64,000 bases of DNA, taken from positions 1,426,001 to 1,490,000 of the forward strand of contig NC_019973.1 in assembly GCF_000230995.2 (NCBI RefSeq), in the 5' to 3' direction. The stretch is from Mesorhizobium australicum WSM2073 (GTDB taxonomy: Bacteria; Pseudomonadota; Alphaproteobacteria; Rhizobiales; Rhizobiaceae). Below, in pieces: positions 56,110 through 64,000 of the stretch (positions are counted from its first letter, which is position 1; every line of letters begins with the position of its first letter). A program made the position numbers and the translations under genes. The notes beneath the pieces are model-generated. The model worked only from the letters and a program-made list of their open reading frames with translations, searched no databases and had not been told where the DNA came from.

Positions 56110-57045
56110 ATGCTCACGGTGGGTTCCGGCGGAGAAAATCGTTCCTGCCGGCTAGGTCTGGGGAAGCCGGACGTGCAGATAACTTTGGCGAAGCCGCAGG
56201 TCAGCGGGTTTTATGACAAGCCGACCGGGGCCATCCAGTATGTCGTCGCTGACCCGGCGACGAAGCGATGCGCCATTATCGATCCGATCCTCGACTTTGA
56301 TGAAAAATCCGGCGCGACGAGTACGATGAGCGCGGATAGCTTGCTCGATTTCATTGGGGAAAACGGGCTGGAGCTCGAGTGGATTCTCGATACCCATCCC
56401 CACGCTGACCATTTCTCGGCGGCGCATTACCTGAAACAGAGGACCGGCGCGCCGATGGCGATCGGCGACAAGGTCGTCGACGTCCAGGCACTGTGGAAGG
56501 TGATCTATAACTGGCCGGACTTTCCGGCAGACGGCTCACAGTGGGACAGGCTGTTCGCCGAGGGCGAGACCTTCCGGATCGGAACCCTTCCGGTCAGGGT
56601 GCTGTTCTCGCCTGGACATACATTGGCATCGATCACCTATGTGATCGGTGACGCCGGCTTCATCCACGACACCCTGTTCATGCCCGACAGCGGCACGGCA
56701 AGAACGGACTTTCCCGGTGGAAGCGCCGCGCGGTTGTGGCGCTCGATCCAGGGCATCCTGGCCTTGCCGGAGGAAACCCGGCTGTTCGTCGGCCATGATT
56801 ACCAGGCCGGCGGGCGCGAACCGATGTGGGAAAGCACGGTCGCGGCGCAGAAGGCGACCAACATCCATCTTGTCACCGCGCGTACAGAGGCCGAGTTCGT
56901 CGCGCTACGCGAGGCGCGCGATCGCACATTGCCGATGCCGCGGCTGATCCTGCATGCGCTGCAGGTCAACATCAATGGGGGGCGGCTGCCGGAGCCGGAA
57001 GCCAATGGCCGGCGCTACCTCAAATTTCCGCTGGATTCGCTTTGA
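56110..57045 (+). CDS. MBL-fold metallo-hydrolase (ETHE1/Blh-like)
   Basis: A 311-residue metallo-beta-lactamase-fold protein with the metal motif in WILDTHPHADHFSAAHYLKQ, then VRVLFSPGHTLASITYVIGD, FIHDTLFMPDSGTARTDFPG and LFVGHDYQAGGREP. This fits persulfide dioxygenase/Blh-type sulfur proteins. A GTG at 56173 is an alternative start and would remove 21 residues. Persulfide oxidation is inferred only from the fold. Confidence 0.88.
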   Translation: MLTVGSGGENRSCRLGLGKPDVQITLAKPQVSGFYDKPTGAIQYVVADPATKRCAIIDPILDFDEKSGATSTMSADSLLDFIGENGLELEWILDTHPHADHFSAAHYLKQRTGAPMAIGDKVVDVQALWKVIYNWPDFPADGSQWDRLFAEGETFRIGTLPVRVLFSPGHTLASITYVIGDAGFIHDTLFMPDSGTARTDFPGGSAARLWRSIQGILALPEETRLFVGHDYQAGGREPMWESTVAAQKATNIHLVTARTEAEFVALREARDRTLPMPRLILHALQVNINGGRLPEPEANGRRYLKFPLDSL

Positions 57046-57073
57046 GGCAACCGTCGTCCCGGCTGCGGCGTAC

Positions 57074-57105
57074 AAAAAAGGCGGCGCCAGTTTCCTGACG
57101 CCGCC
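57074..57105 (-). terminator. Rho-independent terminator of rpoH
   Basis: On the minus strand GGCGGCGTCAG and CTGGCGCCGCC flank GAAA and run into TTTTTT. Confidence 0.9.
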
Positions 57106-57131
57106 CTGCTACTTCCTGCGCGAAGCCGGCT

Positions 57132-58043
57132 TTAAGCCGCCGGCTGTGCCTCGATGGTGCGCAGCGCCTGCATCTGGCGCTTGGCGGCGGCCTTGACCGC
57201 ATCCTGCACCTTCTCGAAGGCGCGCACCTCGATCTGCCGCACGCGCTCGCGGCTGATGTCGAACTCGGCCGACAGTTCCTCGAGCGTCAGCGGCTCCTCG
57301 GCGAGGCGGCGCGCCTCGAAGATGCGCCGCTCGCGATCGTTGAGCACGGCCAGAGCGCCCGACAGCATGCCGCGCCGGTTTTCCAGCTCGTCCTGCTCGA
57401 TCAGCATCTCTTCCTGGCTTTCGTGGTCGTCGACCAGCCAGTCCTGCCATTCGCCGGACTCGCCTTCCGTCGCCCGGATCGGCGCGTTGAGTGACGCGTC
57501 GCCGGACAGCCGGCGGTTCATCGACACCACTTCGGCCTCGGAAACGTTCAGCCGCGTGGCGATCTCGGCGATCTGGTCGGGCTTGAGGTCGCCATCGTCC
57601 AGCGCCTGGATCTTGCCCTTCACCTTGCGGAGATTGAAGAACAGACGCTTCTGGTTGGCGGTCGTGCCCATCTTGACCAGGCTCCACGAGCGCAGGATGT
57701 ATTCCTGGATCGAGGCCTTGATCCACCACATGGCGTAGGTGGCGAGACGGAAACCGCGCTCGGGTTCGAATTTCTTGACGGCCTGCATGAGGCCGACATT
57801 GCCTTCCGAGATCACTTCGCCGATCGGCAGGCCATAGCCGCGATAGCCCATGGCGATCTTGGCGACGAGCCTCAAATGGCTGGTGACGAGCTTGTGCGCG
57901 GCCGTGGTGTCTTCATGCTCGGCGTAACGCTTGGCGAGCATGTACTCTTCCTGCGGCTGAAGCATGGGAAAGCGGCGGATTTCTTCCAGATAGCGGCTGA
58001 GGCCGCCTTCACCGGAAACGATACTGGGTAATGACTGGGCCAT
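57132..58043 (-). CDS. rpoH: RNA polymerase heat-shock sigma factor RpoH
   Basis: A 303-residue sigma-32: LPSIVSGEGGLSRYLEEIRR, region 2 GLMQAVKKFEPERGFRLATY with the AMWWIKASIQEYILRSWSLV segment, the RpoH-box QKRLFFNLRKVKGKIQ, and region 4 LTLEELSAEFDISRERVRQI. It directs heat-shock genes. A TATAAG-type -10 (58138-58133, minus strand) about 90 bases upstream may be its promoter. Rhizobia often have two rpoH copies. Confidence 0.95.
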   Translation of the reverse strand: MAQSLPSIVSGEGGLSRYLEEIRRFPMLQPQEEYMLAKRYAEHEDTTAAHKLVTSHLRLVAKIAMGYRGYGLPIGEVISEGNVGLMQAVKKFEPERGFRLATYAMWWIKASIQEYILRSWSLVKMGTTANQKRLFFNLRKVKGKIQALDDGDLKPDQIAEIATRLNVSEAEVVSMNRRLSGDASLNAPIRATEGESGEWQDWLVDDHESQEEMLIEQDELENRRGMLSGALAVLNDRERRIFEARRLAEEPLTLEELSAEFDISRERVRQIEVRAFEKVQDAVKAAAKRQMQALRTIEAQPAA

Positions 58044-58233
58044 GATAGCGCCCCCTCTCTATTGGAGTGATGCCCCCGAAACGCGGCAGGCATGTGACGC
58101 GAACACCAAAAGGCTCGCTCGCGACAACAGATCTTATACAGGAACAAAACCAGAAAAGACAGGCATTTGTTCAACACGAAACAGTGTGTCACGCTGAAGT
58201 GAACAATGCCACTCAGGTTTTTTGATGGCAGGT

Positions 58234-59289
58234 TCAGAGCTTGCGAAAGCCGCCGACGAGTTCCTCCATGTCCCCCGGTAACGGCGCCTCGAACCTCATC
58301 GTTAGATGGGTAGTCGGGTGCCGAAATGCAAGGAGCCATGCATGCAAAGCTTGCCGGGAAAATGCCTCGACCTGGCGTTTCAGCGGTTCGGGCAGCCGAT
58401 TGGCCTTGGTGCGGAAGGCTAGCCCGTAGTCCGGGTCGCCAATCACGGGATGGCCGATATGGGCCATGTGGACGCGGATCTGGTGGGTGCGACCGGTTTC
58501 CAGCCGGCATTCGACGAGGCTAGCGGCAGCGAATTCCCGCTGGCCCTCGCCGAAACGCTCCTGCACGGCAAAACGGGTGACCGCGTGGCGTGCGTCGTCG
58601 CGGCCTTCCGGCACCACGGCGCGGCGAACCCGGTCGGAGGCGCGGCCAAGCGGTGCATCGATCGTTCCGGTCGGCCTCTGCGGTATGCCCCAGACCAGCG
58701 CCAGGTAGGCGCGCTCGAGATCGCCGGTCAGGCCGTGGTCGGCGAACGCCTCCGACAGAGCCTTGTGGGCACGGTCGGTCTTGGCGACCACCATGACGCC
58801 GCTGGTCTCCTTGTCGAGGCGATGGACGATGCCCGGGCGGCGCACCCCGCCAATGCCTGACAGGCTGTCGCCGCAATGATGAATCAGCGCATTGACCAGC
58901 GTGCCGGTCCAGTTGCCGGCGCCGGGGTGCACGACGAGCCCCGCCGGCTTGTTGATGACGATCAACTCGTCGTCTTCGTAGAGCACGTCGAGCGCAATGT
59001 TCTCGCCCTGCGGCTGCGCCGGCTCCGGTTCCGGCATGGCTACGGACACATTTTCGCCCGCGCGCATCTTGCGCTTGGTTTCGGCGACCGGCTTGCCGTC
59101 GATGACGACGGCGCCTTGCCTGATCAGCATCTGCACGCGACTGCGTGACATGTCCGGGCCAAGGGCTGCCGCCAGCCACTGATCGAGCCGTTGGCCGGCC
59201 GCATCCGCGCCGGCGACCAGCAAGGTGGGCGCGGCCTCTATCAACAGGTCCTCTATCAATTCGGGGGCCTCTTCGCTATGAGCGCTCAT
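58234..59289 (-). CDS. rluD: Ribosomal large-subunit pseudouridine synthase (RluA/RluD family)
   Basis: A 351-residue enzyme: an N-terminal S4 domain (RLDQWLAAALGPDMSRSRVQ, MLIRQGAVVIDGKPV) and the catalytic PIVHRLDKETSGVMVVAKTD-type motif (GIVHRLDKETSGVMVVAKTD) with its Asp, then GRTHQIRVHMAHIGHPVIGD. RluD modifies helix 69 of 23S rRNA. It is encoded before rpoH in the same direction. Confidence 0.92.
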   Translation of the reverse strand: MSAHSEEAPELIEDLLIEAAPTLLVAGADAAGQRLDQWLAAALGPDMSRSRVQMLIRQGAVVIDGKPVAETKRKMRAGENVSVAMPEPEPAQPQGENIALDVLYEDDELIVINKPAGLVVHPGAGNWTGTLVNALIHHCGDSLSGIGGVRRPGIVHRLDKETSGVMVVAKTDRAHKALSEAFADHGLTGDLERAYLALVWGIPQRPTGTIDAPLGRASDRVRRAVVPEGRDDARHAVTRFAVQERFGEGQREFAAASLVECRLETGRTHQIRVHMAHIGHPVIGDPDYGLAFRTKANRLPEPLKRQVEAFSRQALHAWLLAFRHPTTHLTMRFEAPLPGDMEELVGGFRKL

Positions 59290-59315
59290 CGAAAAACCAT
59301 TCCGGAATGTTTGCC

Positions 59316-59699
59316 ATGGCCCGGCCCGATGCCGATGAAGAGCAGGAAAAGCCGCTCGCCCCCGAAGTCGACAAGCTGCGCGGCAAGCTCATCCGCTTCA
59401 TGGCCATCAATCTCGGCCTGCTCTTTCTGGCTCTTATGGTGGTGATCGCGGCGATTGTCTACAAATCACGCAAAGCAACGCCGGTGAGCCCGCCGCTGGC
59501 CGGCGACGTCCAGGTGCCCGCCGGCGAACCGCTCAGCGGGGACATCGTGCTGCCGGTTGGCGCCAAGGTGGTCGGTCAGTCACTGTCGGGCAGCCGCCTT
59601 TCGATCGACGCCGAGCTTGCCGACGGCAGCCGTGCGATCTTCGTCTACGATATCGCCGAGCGCCGCCTGATTGGCCGTTTTGCGATCCGCAACAAATAG
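59316..59699 (+). CDS. DUF6476-like single-pass membrane protein
   Basis: A 127-residue protein: an acidic N terminus (MARPDADEEQEKPLAPEVDK), a TM helix (FMAINLGLLFLALMVVIAAI) and a soluble C-terminal domain with VVGQSLSGSRLSIDAELADG. The TM-plus-short-domain pattern next to rluD fits the DUF6476 family, which is my best family guess. An upstream ATG at 59307 would add three residues. It is divergent from rluD. Confidence 0.75.
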   Translation: MARPDADEEQEKPLAPEVDKLRGKLIRFMAINLGLLFLALMVVIAAIVYKSRKATPVSPPLAGDVQVPAGEPLSGDIVLPVGAKVVGQSLSGSRLSIDAELADGSRAIFVYDIAERRLIGRFAIRNK

Positions 59700-59735
59700 G
59701 CAGGCGCCAATGCGGCAAACACATTTGCCACGGAC

Positions 59736-60143
59736 ATGACCGGCTTCGCCGAACATCGTCGTGTCGCGACAGTGGCGCTGGTCGTCGCCAGCTATGACGA
59801 GGCGATCGCCTGGTATGTCGAGCGGCTGGGTTTTACGCTGACGGAGGATATCGATCTCGGCGGCGGCAAGCGGTGGGTCACGGTCGCGCCGTCAGACGGG
59901 CAGGGCGCCAGGCTGCTGCTGGCCGAGGCGTCCGACGAGACGCAGAGGAAAAGCATCGGCAACCAGACCGGCGGCCGGGTTTTTCTCTTCCTCGAAACCG
60001 ACGATTTTGCCGGCGACCATGCAGCGATGCTGGACAAGGGCGTCGAATTCCGCGAGGCGCCGCGTCACGAAGCCTATGGCACGGTGGCGGTTTTCGCCGA
60101 TCTGCATGGCAATCTGTGGGACCTGATCCAGCCGAAACGGTAA
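59736..60143 (+). CDS. VOC (glyoxalase) family protein
   Basis: A 135-residue single VOC domain: VATVALVVASYDEAIAWYVE, RLGFTLTEDIDLGGGKRWVT and VAVFADLHGNLWDLIQPKR, with a conserved NLWDLI end. No metal His pair is obvious in the first strand. Function unknown. Confidence 0.88.
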   Translation: MTGFAEHRRVATVALVVASYDEAIAWYVERLGFTLTEDIDLGGGKRWVTVAPSDGQGARLLLAEASDETQRKSIGNQTGGRVFLFLETDDFAGDHAAMLDKGVEFREAPRHEAYGTVAVFADLHGNLWDLIQPKR

Positions 60144-60190
60144 CGCGGGGGCGGCTTTTCATTCGATGCGGCAAAGCCGCCGAACCCCAG

Positions 60191-60219
60191 TTGCTTTTTC
60201 CCGGCCGTCAGCCTATATC
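60191..60219 (+). promoter_or_regulatory. Promoter of tRNA-Glu
   Basis: TTGCTT (60191-60196), a 17-base spacer, and TATATC (60214-60219), about 14 bases before the tRNA. Confidence 0.6.
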
Positions 60220-60233
60220 GCCCCTTCTTGAGC

Positions 60234-60308
60234 GCGCCCATCGTCTAGCGGTCAGGACACCGCCCTCTCACGGCGGGAACAGGGGTTCGATTCCCCTTGG
60301 GCGTACCA
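60234..60308 (+). tRNA. tRNA-Glu (anticodon CTC)
   Basis: The 75-base sequence folds as a tRNA: acceptor arm GCGCCCA/TGGGCGT, D loop AGCGGTCAGGA, anticodon stem CCGCC/GGCGG with the loop CTCTCAC (anticodon CTC, reads GAG), T loop GGTTCGATTCC, and an encoded CCA end. Confidence 0.97.
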
Positions 60309-60543
60309 GGCAACGGTCCTGTCGTTGACCTACAGACAATCCTGCAGTTTCGGACCCGTCCCGCATGGGCTCCGCATGCTCGAAAGAGCGCGCAAAGCCT
60401 GCGAGAGGCCGGGGCTTCCCCATACCCCAAATCCACCCAATTTAAGTCAAGCCGCGACGCTTGAAAGCACTGCGATCTCTGATACTTGCGGTGCGGGGAT
60501 AGCTTTCGCGGCAACGCGGGTTTTGGGTCGGGTAGAGTTTGGA
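60309..60543. other. Spacer after tRNA-Glu
   Basis: A 235-base stretch with lower GC than the rest of the window. I see no reliable gene. A short inverted repeat CAACG with CGTTG follows the tRNA CCA end. Confidence 0.5.
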
Positions 60544-60741
60544 ATGGCCTCTGTTGGGACGACATGCACGCACTGCCATGGCGGTGGAAAGGTTTTCGAC
60601 TGCTCAAGATGGCGTGCCTCAAAAGGGTATTGCTGCCCGCACGGGACACATCAAAGCGGTTGCCCGGGAAAGACCATGATATGCGCGCAGTGTGCCGGGC
60701 TTGGAACGATACCAGAAACCGAGTTCAGGGCCGTCGCGTAG
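60544..60741 (+). CDS. Small Cys-rich zinc-finger-like protein
   Basis: A 65-residue frame (MASVGTTCTHCHGGGKVFDC) with CTHCHGGG and then KGYCCPHGTHQSGCPGKTMI and CAQCAGLGT. The CxxCxGG units resemble the zinc-binding repeats of DnaJ. GGTAGAGTTTGGA stands before the ATG, so the ribosome site is weak. The Cys spacing argues for a real small zinc-binding protein. It lies in a low-gene-density region after a tRNA. Confidence 0.5.
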   Translation: MASVGTTCTHCHGGGKVFDCSRWRASKGYCCPHGTHQSGCPGKTMICAQCAGLGTIPETEFRAVA

Positions 60742-61105
60742 GCCGTCCTATCGCGACAATCATGGACATCGCGGCCATCTATTCCTAGCCTTGCGGGTGG
60801 GGACGGCAGGCAGGTTAAGGTTTGGTTTACCAATAGCCTGTCTACTGGGGACAATTCGCTTTCGGCCTGCGACCACGGATGTACTGGCGCAGTTGTCGAG
60901 GCGGAAAGGAAAGGTCGGCTCTGTGCCGGCCTTTTTGCTTTTTCGGGCTACATGGCTCGCCTCGGCCAGGCGCCAGGGCGGCTTCGCAGTCGGCTTTCTT
61001 CGAACAACTTTTTGGCAAGGGATATTGTCATTGCCCATGTCGGCTCTACCATCGATCACAGCAGTCCGGCGGGTTGCCGGACCGTCGTGACGATGAGGGC
61101 TTGCG
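60742..61105. other. Gene-sparse spacer with terminator
   Basis: A 364-base spacer. It contains a clear terminator (60911-60936) that would end transcription from the left. Several overlapping short frames exist but none has a convincing ribosome site. Confidence 0.55.
60911..60936 (+). terminator. Rho-independent terminator
   Basis: AAGGTCGGC pairs with GCCGGCCTT across TCTGT and runs into TTTTTG. Confidence 0.8.
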
Positions 61106-61471
61106 ATGAAACGTGTTGCAAAACTGGCGATTGCGGGTGTGATGTCGGCAGGTGTCGTATGCGCATCTGCCGCAACGCTCAACACTATGGACGATGTCGG
61201 GACCGCGATCCAGTCCTGCTGGACACCGCCTGCCGGTGCCGGAGATTCGACTGTAACCCTGAGTTTCAGTTTCAAGCGCGACGGTACTCTGATAGGGCCG
61301 CCGCGACCAACCGCCGCCAAGGTGGCTGGCGACGACAAGGCACGTAAGGCGTTCATCGATGCGGCAATAGCGGCGGTGAAGAATTGCACGCCGCTGAGTT
61401 TATCGCCGGAGCTGTCGCAAGGGATTGCCGGCAACGTGTTCACGCAGCAATTCGTTTCGCCCAAGCAATAG
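61106..61471 (+). CDS. Secreted protein with TolA/TonB C-terminal-like domain
   Basis: A 121-residue protein with a signal peptide (MKRVAKLAIAGVMSAGVVCA, cleavage near ASA). The mature part (VTLSFSFKRDGTLIGPPRPT, then AFIDAAIAAVKNCTPLSLSP) recalls the C-terminal domain of TolA/TonB proteins: a beta strand, then a helix and a conserved AVxxCxP. It stands alone; function unknown. Confidence 0.8.
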   Translation: MKRVAKLAIAGVMSAGVVCASAATLNTMDDVGTAIQSCWTPPAGAGDSTVTLSFSFKRDGTLIGPPRPTAAKVAGDDKARKAFIDAAIAAVKNCTPLSLSPELSQGIAGNVFTQQFVSPKQ

Positions 61472-61572
61472 CGGTAGCGCCCAAAGAACGCCTGCCATGG
61501 AGCGGGCATCGGCACGGGTGTTCGTCGAACCGGAGAACCGGGTCGGGTGTCGTTTCCCCCGATCGCCGCAGA

Positions 61573-61788
61573 TCAATGGCTCAGGCGCCGTGCTTCGGCA
61601 TGCCGTGCCAGATCCGGGGTCTCGAAGACGTAGTCGCTCCAGGCCGAATCCGGAATCTGCCCGGCCAGATAGCACTCCAGTAACAGGTTTTGCTCGGGGT
61701 TGAGCGGCCGTGGGGCACGCCCGTGATCCAGCCCGAGGGAGTGAAAAAGGTTTCTTGTCAGCTCCGATACGGTGAAATGCATCGACAT
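61573..61788 (-). CDS. Small hypothetical protein
   Basis: A 71-residue frame starting MSMHFTVSELTRNLFHSLGL, with YVFETPDLARHAEARRLSH at its end. A strong AAAGGAG site lies eight bases before the ATG, which supports it as a real gene. Function not recognised. Confidence 0.65.
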   Translation of the reverse strand: MSMHFTVSELTRNLFHSLGLDHGRAPRPLNPEQNLLLECYLAGQIPDSAWSDYVFETPDLARHAEARRLSH

Positions 61789-62061
61789 CGCGCGTTCTCC
61801 TTTGCGCCTCAACGCGGCAGTACGGGCAAAGGTTTCAGTGCCGGACACCGGTAACGTCTGATTGATCGCAGGCTCGACGCATCGGCCCGCCGACGGCCAC
61901 CCAGCTCCAGTCGATCGAGGCCGGCCAGCGGACGGTGCGTGTGGTCGGCCCCGCCTTTTTCCCGGCTGAATGACCCACGAGTGTTCTCGCGGGAACGGCC
62001 GTCTTCGGAACAGGGGCCCGCTTCCCGGCGTTGTGGTCGATATCAGGCAGGGAGAAGCGCC

Positions 62062-62298
62062 ATGGCCACGTTCAGGGAAATGCGGGTACTGGAGATCGTC
62101 GAAGACGGCTCCCTGACTACCGACCAGAAGATCGCTGAATTGCGCAAGATCGAATCCGAGGCGCGCGGGCTGCAACGGGCGGCGTCGGAGAGCCCGATGG
62201 GCGACGATGACGGCTGGCAGGACGATCTGCGCCAGGTTCGGCTTGCTCTCGACAAGCTCGGCGCCAAGGAACCGAGGAAGGGCGCGGCAACGCTATAG
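62062..62298 (+). CDS. Small hypothetical helical protein
   Basis: A 78-residue frame: MATFREMRVLEIVEDGSLTT, DQKIAELRKIESEARGLQRA, then a short acidic linker and a helix (LRQVRLALDKLG). AGGGAG precedes the ATG. Function not recognised. Confidence 0.7.
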   Translation: MATFREMRVLEIVEDGSLTTDQKIAELRKIESEARGLQRAASESPMGDDDGWQDDLRQVRLALDKLGAKEPRKGAATL

Positions 62299-62344
62299 AG
62301 CCGAACCGTTCCAAAGCACGCCGCGTCGAAGCGGATTCAGGCGC

Positions 62345-62400
62345 CGCGCTTTAGGTCTTTGTTTTTATGCATTAGTCGCAAACCATGCGAACTCTTTGGC
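62345..62400. repeat. Decayed copy of the palindromic intergenic repeat
   Basis: TTTGTTTTTATGCATTAGTCG-type sequence matches the 52.2 kb element in part, including TTTGTTT, TGCAT, GTCG and an ACTCTTTGGCCG-like end. It overlaps the 3' end of the lipoprotein gene at 62372. Confidence 0.35.
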
Positions 62401-62725
62401 CGGGAGCGCTTACGTTCCTGCATGCCAATTGTTTTTCGGGGCCCGATGACGGAGGAGAGGGCGTTGTCGCCCTGGTCTGAGACCGTCTGTGAGGCGCAGG
62501 CTTAACGACCCTGCGCTCGTTAAACCGCCCAGGAGGCTGGGGTGGACCCGGAAAGGCGCTGTTGTCGACCTGCGGCTGGTAGTCGACATTGGGCGGCGGC
62601 CGGTCCCAGATTCGCCTGGCGTCGAGCGGCCGCGGAATAACCACCGTGCCGTCATAGCTGCGAGAGCAGCCGCCGCCGAAAAGCAGCGCCACGCCCAGCA
62701 AGAAAGGCCCTATCCGTCCGTACAT
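62372..62725 (-). CDS. Lipoprotein, unknown function
   Basis: A 117-residue protein with a lipobox (MYGRIGPFLLGVALLFGGGC, Cys at residue 20) and a Pro-rich mature part (PRPLDARRIWDRPPPNVDYQ, then PGPPQPPGRFNERRVVKPAP). The AGGGG site precedes the ATG at 62725. The C-terminal residues fall in a repeat-like element, so the end may be extended. Confidence 0.7.
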   Translation of the reverse strand: MYGRIGPFLLGVALLFGGGCSRSYDGTVVIPRPLDARRIWDRPPPNVDYQPQVDNSAFPGPPQPPGRFNERRVVKPAPHRRSQTRATTPSPPSSGPEKQLACRNVSAPGQRVRMVCD

Positions 62726-62908
62726 TAGCAACACCCCTGTGCATGCTTATAGCGCGGCCTTGCTCCGCGCCACAACCGGACGGAATAACGCAGCAGGAAC
62801 AGGCCGGTTGCGCCATTAAGGTTAGCGGATCGTTAATGCTTCTGCGGCACATTCCGCCGACGGACCGCGGAGGGAGGGTTCGGCCTTGATTTTCGGGGTG
62901 GGGACAGC

Positions 62909-64000
62909 ATGGCGGAATCGGACGAAGCAATCGGCGTGCGCGGCAAGCGCAAGCCCGGCAAGGCAGCCGCGCCTGGCGGCGATGGGCCATCCGGCGTCGA
63001 CATGGATTGCGCCGACGCGCTGCGCCAACTCGTCGAAGCGGGCTCGGACTGGATTTGGGAAACCGACGCGGAATTGCGCTTTTCCTGGCTTTCCCAAGAT
63101 TACCAGGCGGCAACCGGTATCGATCCGGCAATGGTGCTTGGCCGGTTCCGCTTCGATTTTCTCAACCAGGTCCTGAAGGGCAACCGCGGTGCGGCGGCGC
63201 ATCTGGAGGATTTGCAGGCGCACCGGCCGTTCCGCGACTTCGTCTACGAACTGAAGGGGGGCCGCCCCGACTGCAGCTGGGTGCTGACGTCAGGCTTCCC
63301 GCGTTTCGACAGCGAAGGAAAATTCGTCGGCTATCGCGGCCTGGGCCGCAACGTCACCGCGCTGGCCAGCGCCTTCGAGGCCATGCAGCCGGCGGCTGGC
63401 GGCGATGCCGTCCAGCATCTCGCCGATCTCGAGCGGACGATGGATGCCATGCATATGGGCGTCGTGCTTCTGGACGCCAGGCTCGATACGCTCATCGTCA
63501 ACAAGGCCTACCGCGATCTCTCCAGGATTCCGGACGGGGCCGTGACGGTAGGCGCGCCGTTCAGCCTGCTGATGGAACTCAATCGCCGCAACGGCATCTA
63601 TGGCGACATCGACGAAGAGCAATGGCAGCGCTACCTCGCCACGCGCATCGAAGAGATCAAGGCCGGCACCGTCGCACCTCGGGAGTTTGCCCACACCGAC
63701 GGGCGCACCATGATGTTCTCCGTCACGGCTCTGTCGGGAGGCAAACGCCTGCTGACCTACTATGAGGTCACCGAGGTCAAGCGGCGGGACGCCGAAATCG
63801 AGAATGCCAACGCCAAGATAGCCGAGACTTTCGCCAATCTCCGCACCATGGTCGATCAGATGCCGATCGGTGTTCTTGTCCTCGATGCCGACATGCGTGC
63901 CGAGGTCATCAACCGCGCCTTTTACGATTTCTGGCAGATCGACGCCCGGCGCGCCGAGACCGGCTGCAGCTTCCTCGATCTGATGGAAGCCAGCCGCGAC
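62909..64000 (+). CDS. PAS-domain sensor protein, N-terminal part (cut by window end)
   Basis: A 364-residue open frame without stop at the window end. The N terminus is basic and low in complexity, then three PAS-like units: about residues 43-150 (SDWIWETDAELRFSWLSQDY), 177-290 (MHMGVVLLDARLDTLIVNKA) and from 318 (QMPIGVLVLDADMRAEVINR). The next part, beyond base 64000, is probably a histidine kinase or a GGDEF domain. The start has a GGGGACAGC site. Confidence 0.85.
   Translation, partial: MAESDEAIGVRGKRKPGKAAAPGGDGPSGVDMDCADALRQLVEAGSDWIWETDAELRFSWLSQDYQAATGIDPAMVLGRFRFDFLNQVLKGNRGAAAHLEDLQAHRPFRDFVYELKGGRPDCSWVLTSGFPRFDSEGKFVGYRGLGRNVTALASAFEAMQPAAGGDAVQHLADLERTMDAMHMGVVLLDARLDTLIVNKAYRDLSRIPDGAVTVGAPFSLLMELNRRNGIYGDIDEEQWQRYLATRIEEIKAGTVAPREFAHTDGRTMMFSVTALSGGKRLLTYYEVTEVKRRDAEIENANAKIAETFANLRTMVDQMPIGVLVLDADMRAEVINRAFYDFWQIDARRAETGCSFLDLMEASRD

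Noticed and set aside
60486..60788. Second plus-strand frame across the Cys-rich gene
   Set aside because: It overlaps the better Cys-rich frame out of phase and has shadow-type composition.

Overview
The window is GC-rich chromosomal DNA from an alphaproteobacterium of the order Hyphomicrobiales (Rhizobiales), most likely Mesorhizobium or a close relative. Evidence: a DUF680 protein (a family I know mainly from Mesorhizobium), DUF1127, DUF1013/TrcR, DUF1244 and DUF465 small proteins, Cys-free L32 and L36, a tkt-gap-pgk-fba cluster like that of rhizobial chromosomes, and a long RIME-like intergenic palindrome. I see no insertion sequence, prophage, CRISPR array or plasmid function; this is mainly core chromosome with small accessory pockets.

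Layout. 0-3.4 kb: end of an RND efflux adaptor gene and its permease. 3.4-13.7 kb: DUF3309, an atypical SDR, DUF680, LysR/MFS, DUF1244 with an N-formylglutamate amidohydrolase-like protein, DUF1036 with pyruvate kinase, an alpha/beta hydrolase, a TPR protein, L36 and an LprI-like protein. 13.7-17 kb: purEK and an ECF sigma/anti-sigma pair. 17.2-23 kb: a catabolic operon (SelA-fold PLP enzyme, RidA, polar amino-acid ABC transporter) with a divergent IclR regulator. 23-31.7 kb: two DUF465 proteins, ispG, lytic transglycosylase, Stf0-like sulfotransferase, hybrid histidine kinase, prenyl synthase, mtgA and rpmF. 31.8-41 kb: small regulators and detoxification genes, a quinone oxidoreductase, DUF1127 and trcR. 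41-44.4 kb: a WYL regulator, an MGMT-like protein, DJ-1/PfpI, DUF1127 and a two-domain glyoxalase-fold dioxygenase. 44.5-54.3 kb: a small membrane protein, SGNH hydrolase, DUF899, then fba, pgk, a K+/H+ antiporter, gap and tkt. 54.5-60.3 kb: DUF4164, zapA, peroxiredoxin, metallo-hydrolase, rpoH, rluD, a DUF6476-like protein, a VOC protein and tRNA-Glu(CTC). 60.3-64 kb: sparse DNA with small or secreted proteins and the start of a PAS-domain sensor cut by the window end.

How the genes work together. The most unusual signal is a 26-bp inverted repeat (CCTCCTGACAG, four bases, CTGTCAGGAGG) found twice, about 45 bp upstream of two same-strand genes (the MGMT-like gene and a DUF1127 gene) beside the WYL regulator, with matching promoter-like sequence after each copy. 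I infer a small local regulon that may answer to electrophile or DNA-alkylation stress. The 17-23 kb operon looks like uptake and beta-elimination of an amino acid or amino sugar, with RidA clearing the enamine product and IclR acting on a palindrome in the divergent promoter. Several intergenic palindromic repeats (RIME-like at 30.4 kb, a GCATGTCG/CGACATGC element at 52.2 kb and a decayed relative at 62.3 kb) mark gene borders. All functional calls rest on reading translated sequence and motifs; no database search was run.
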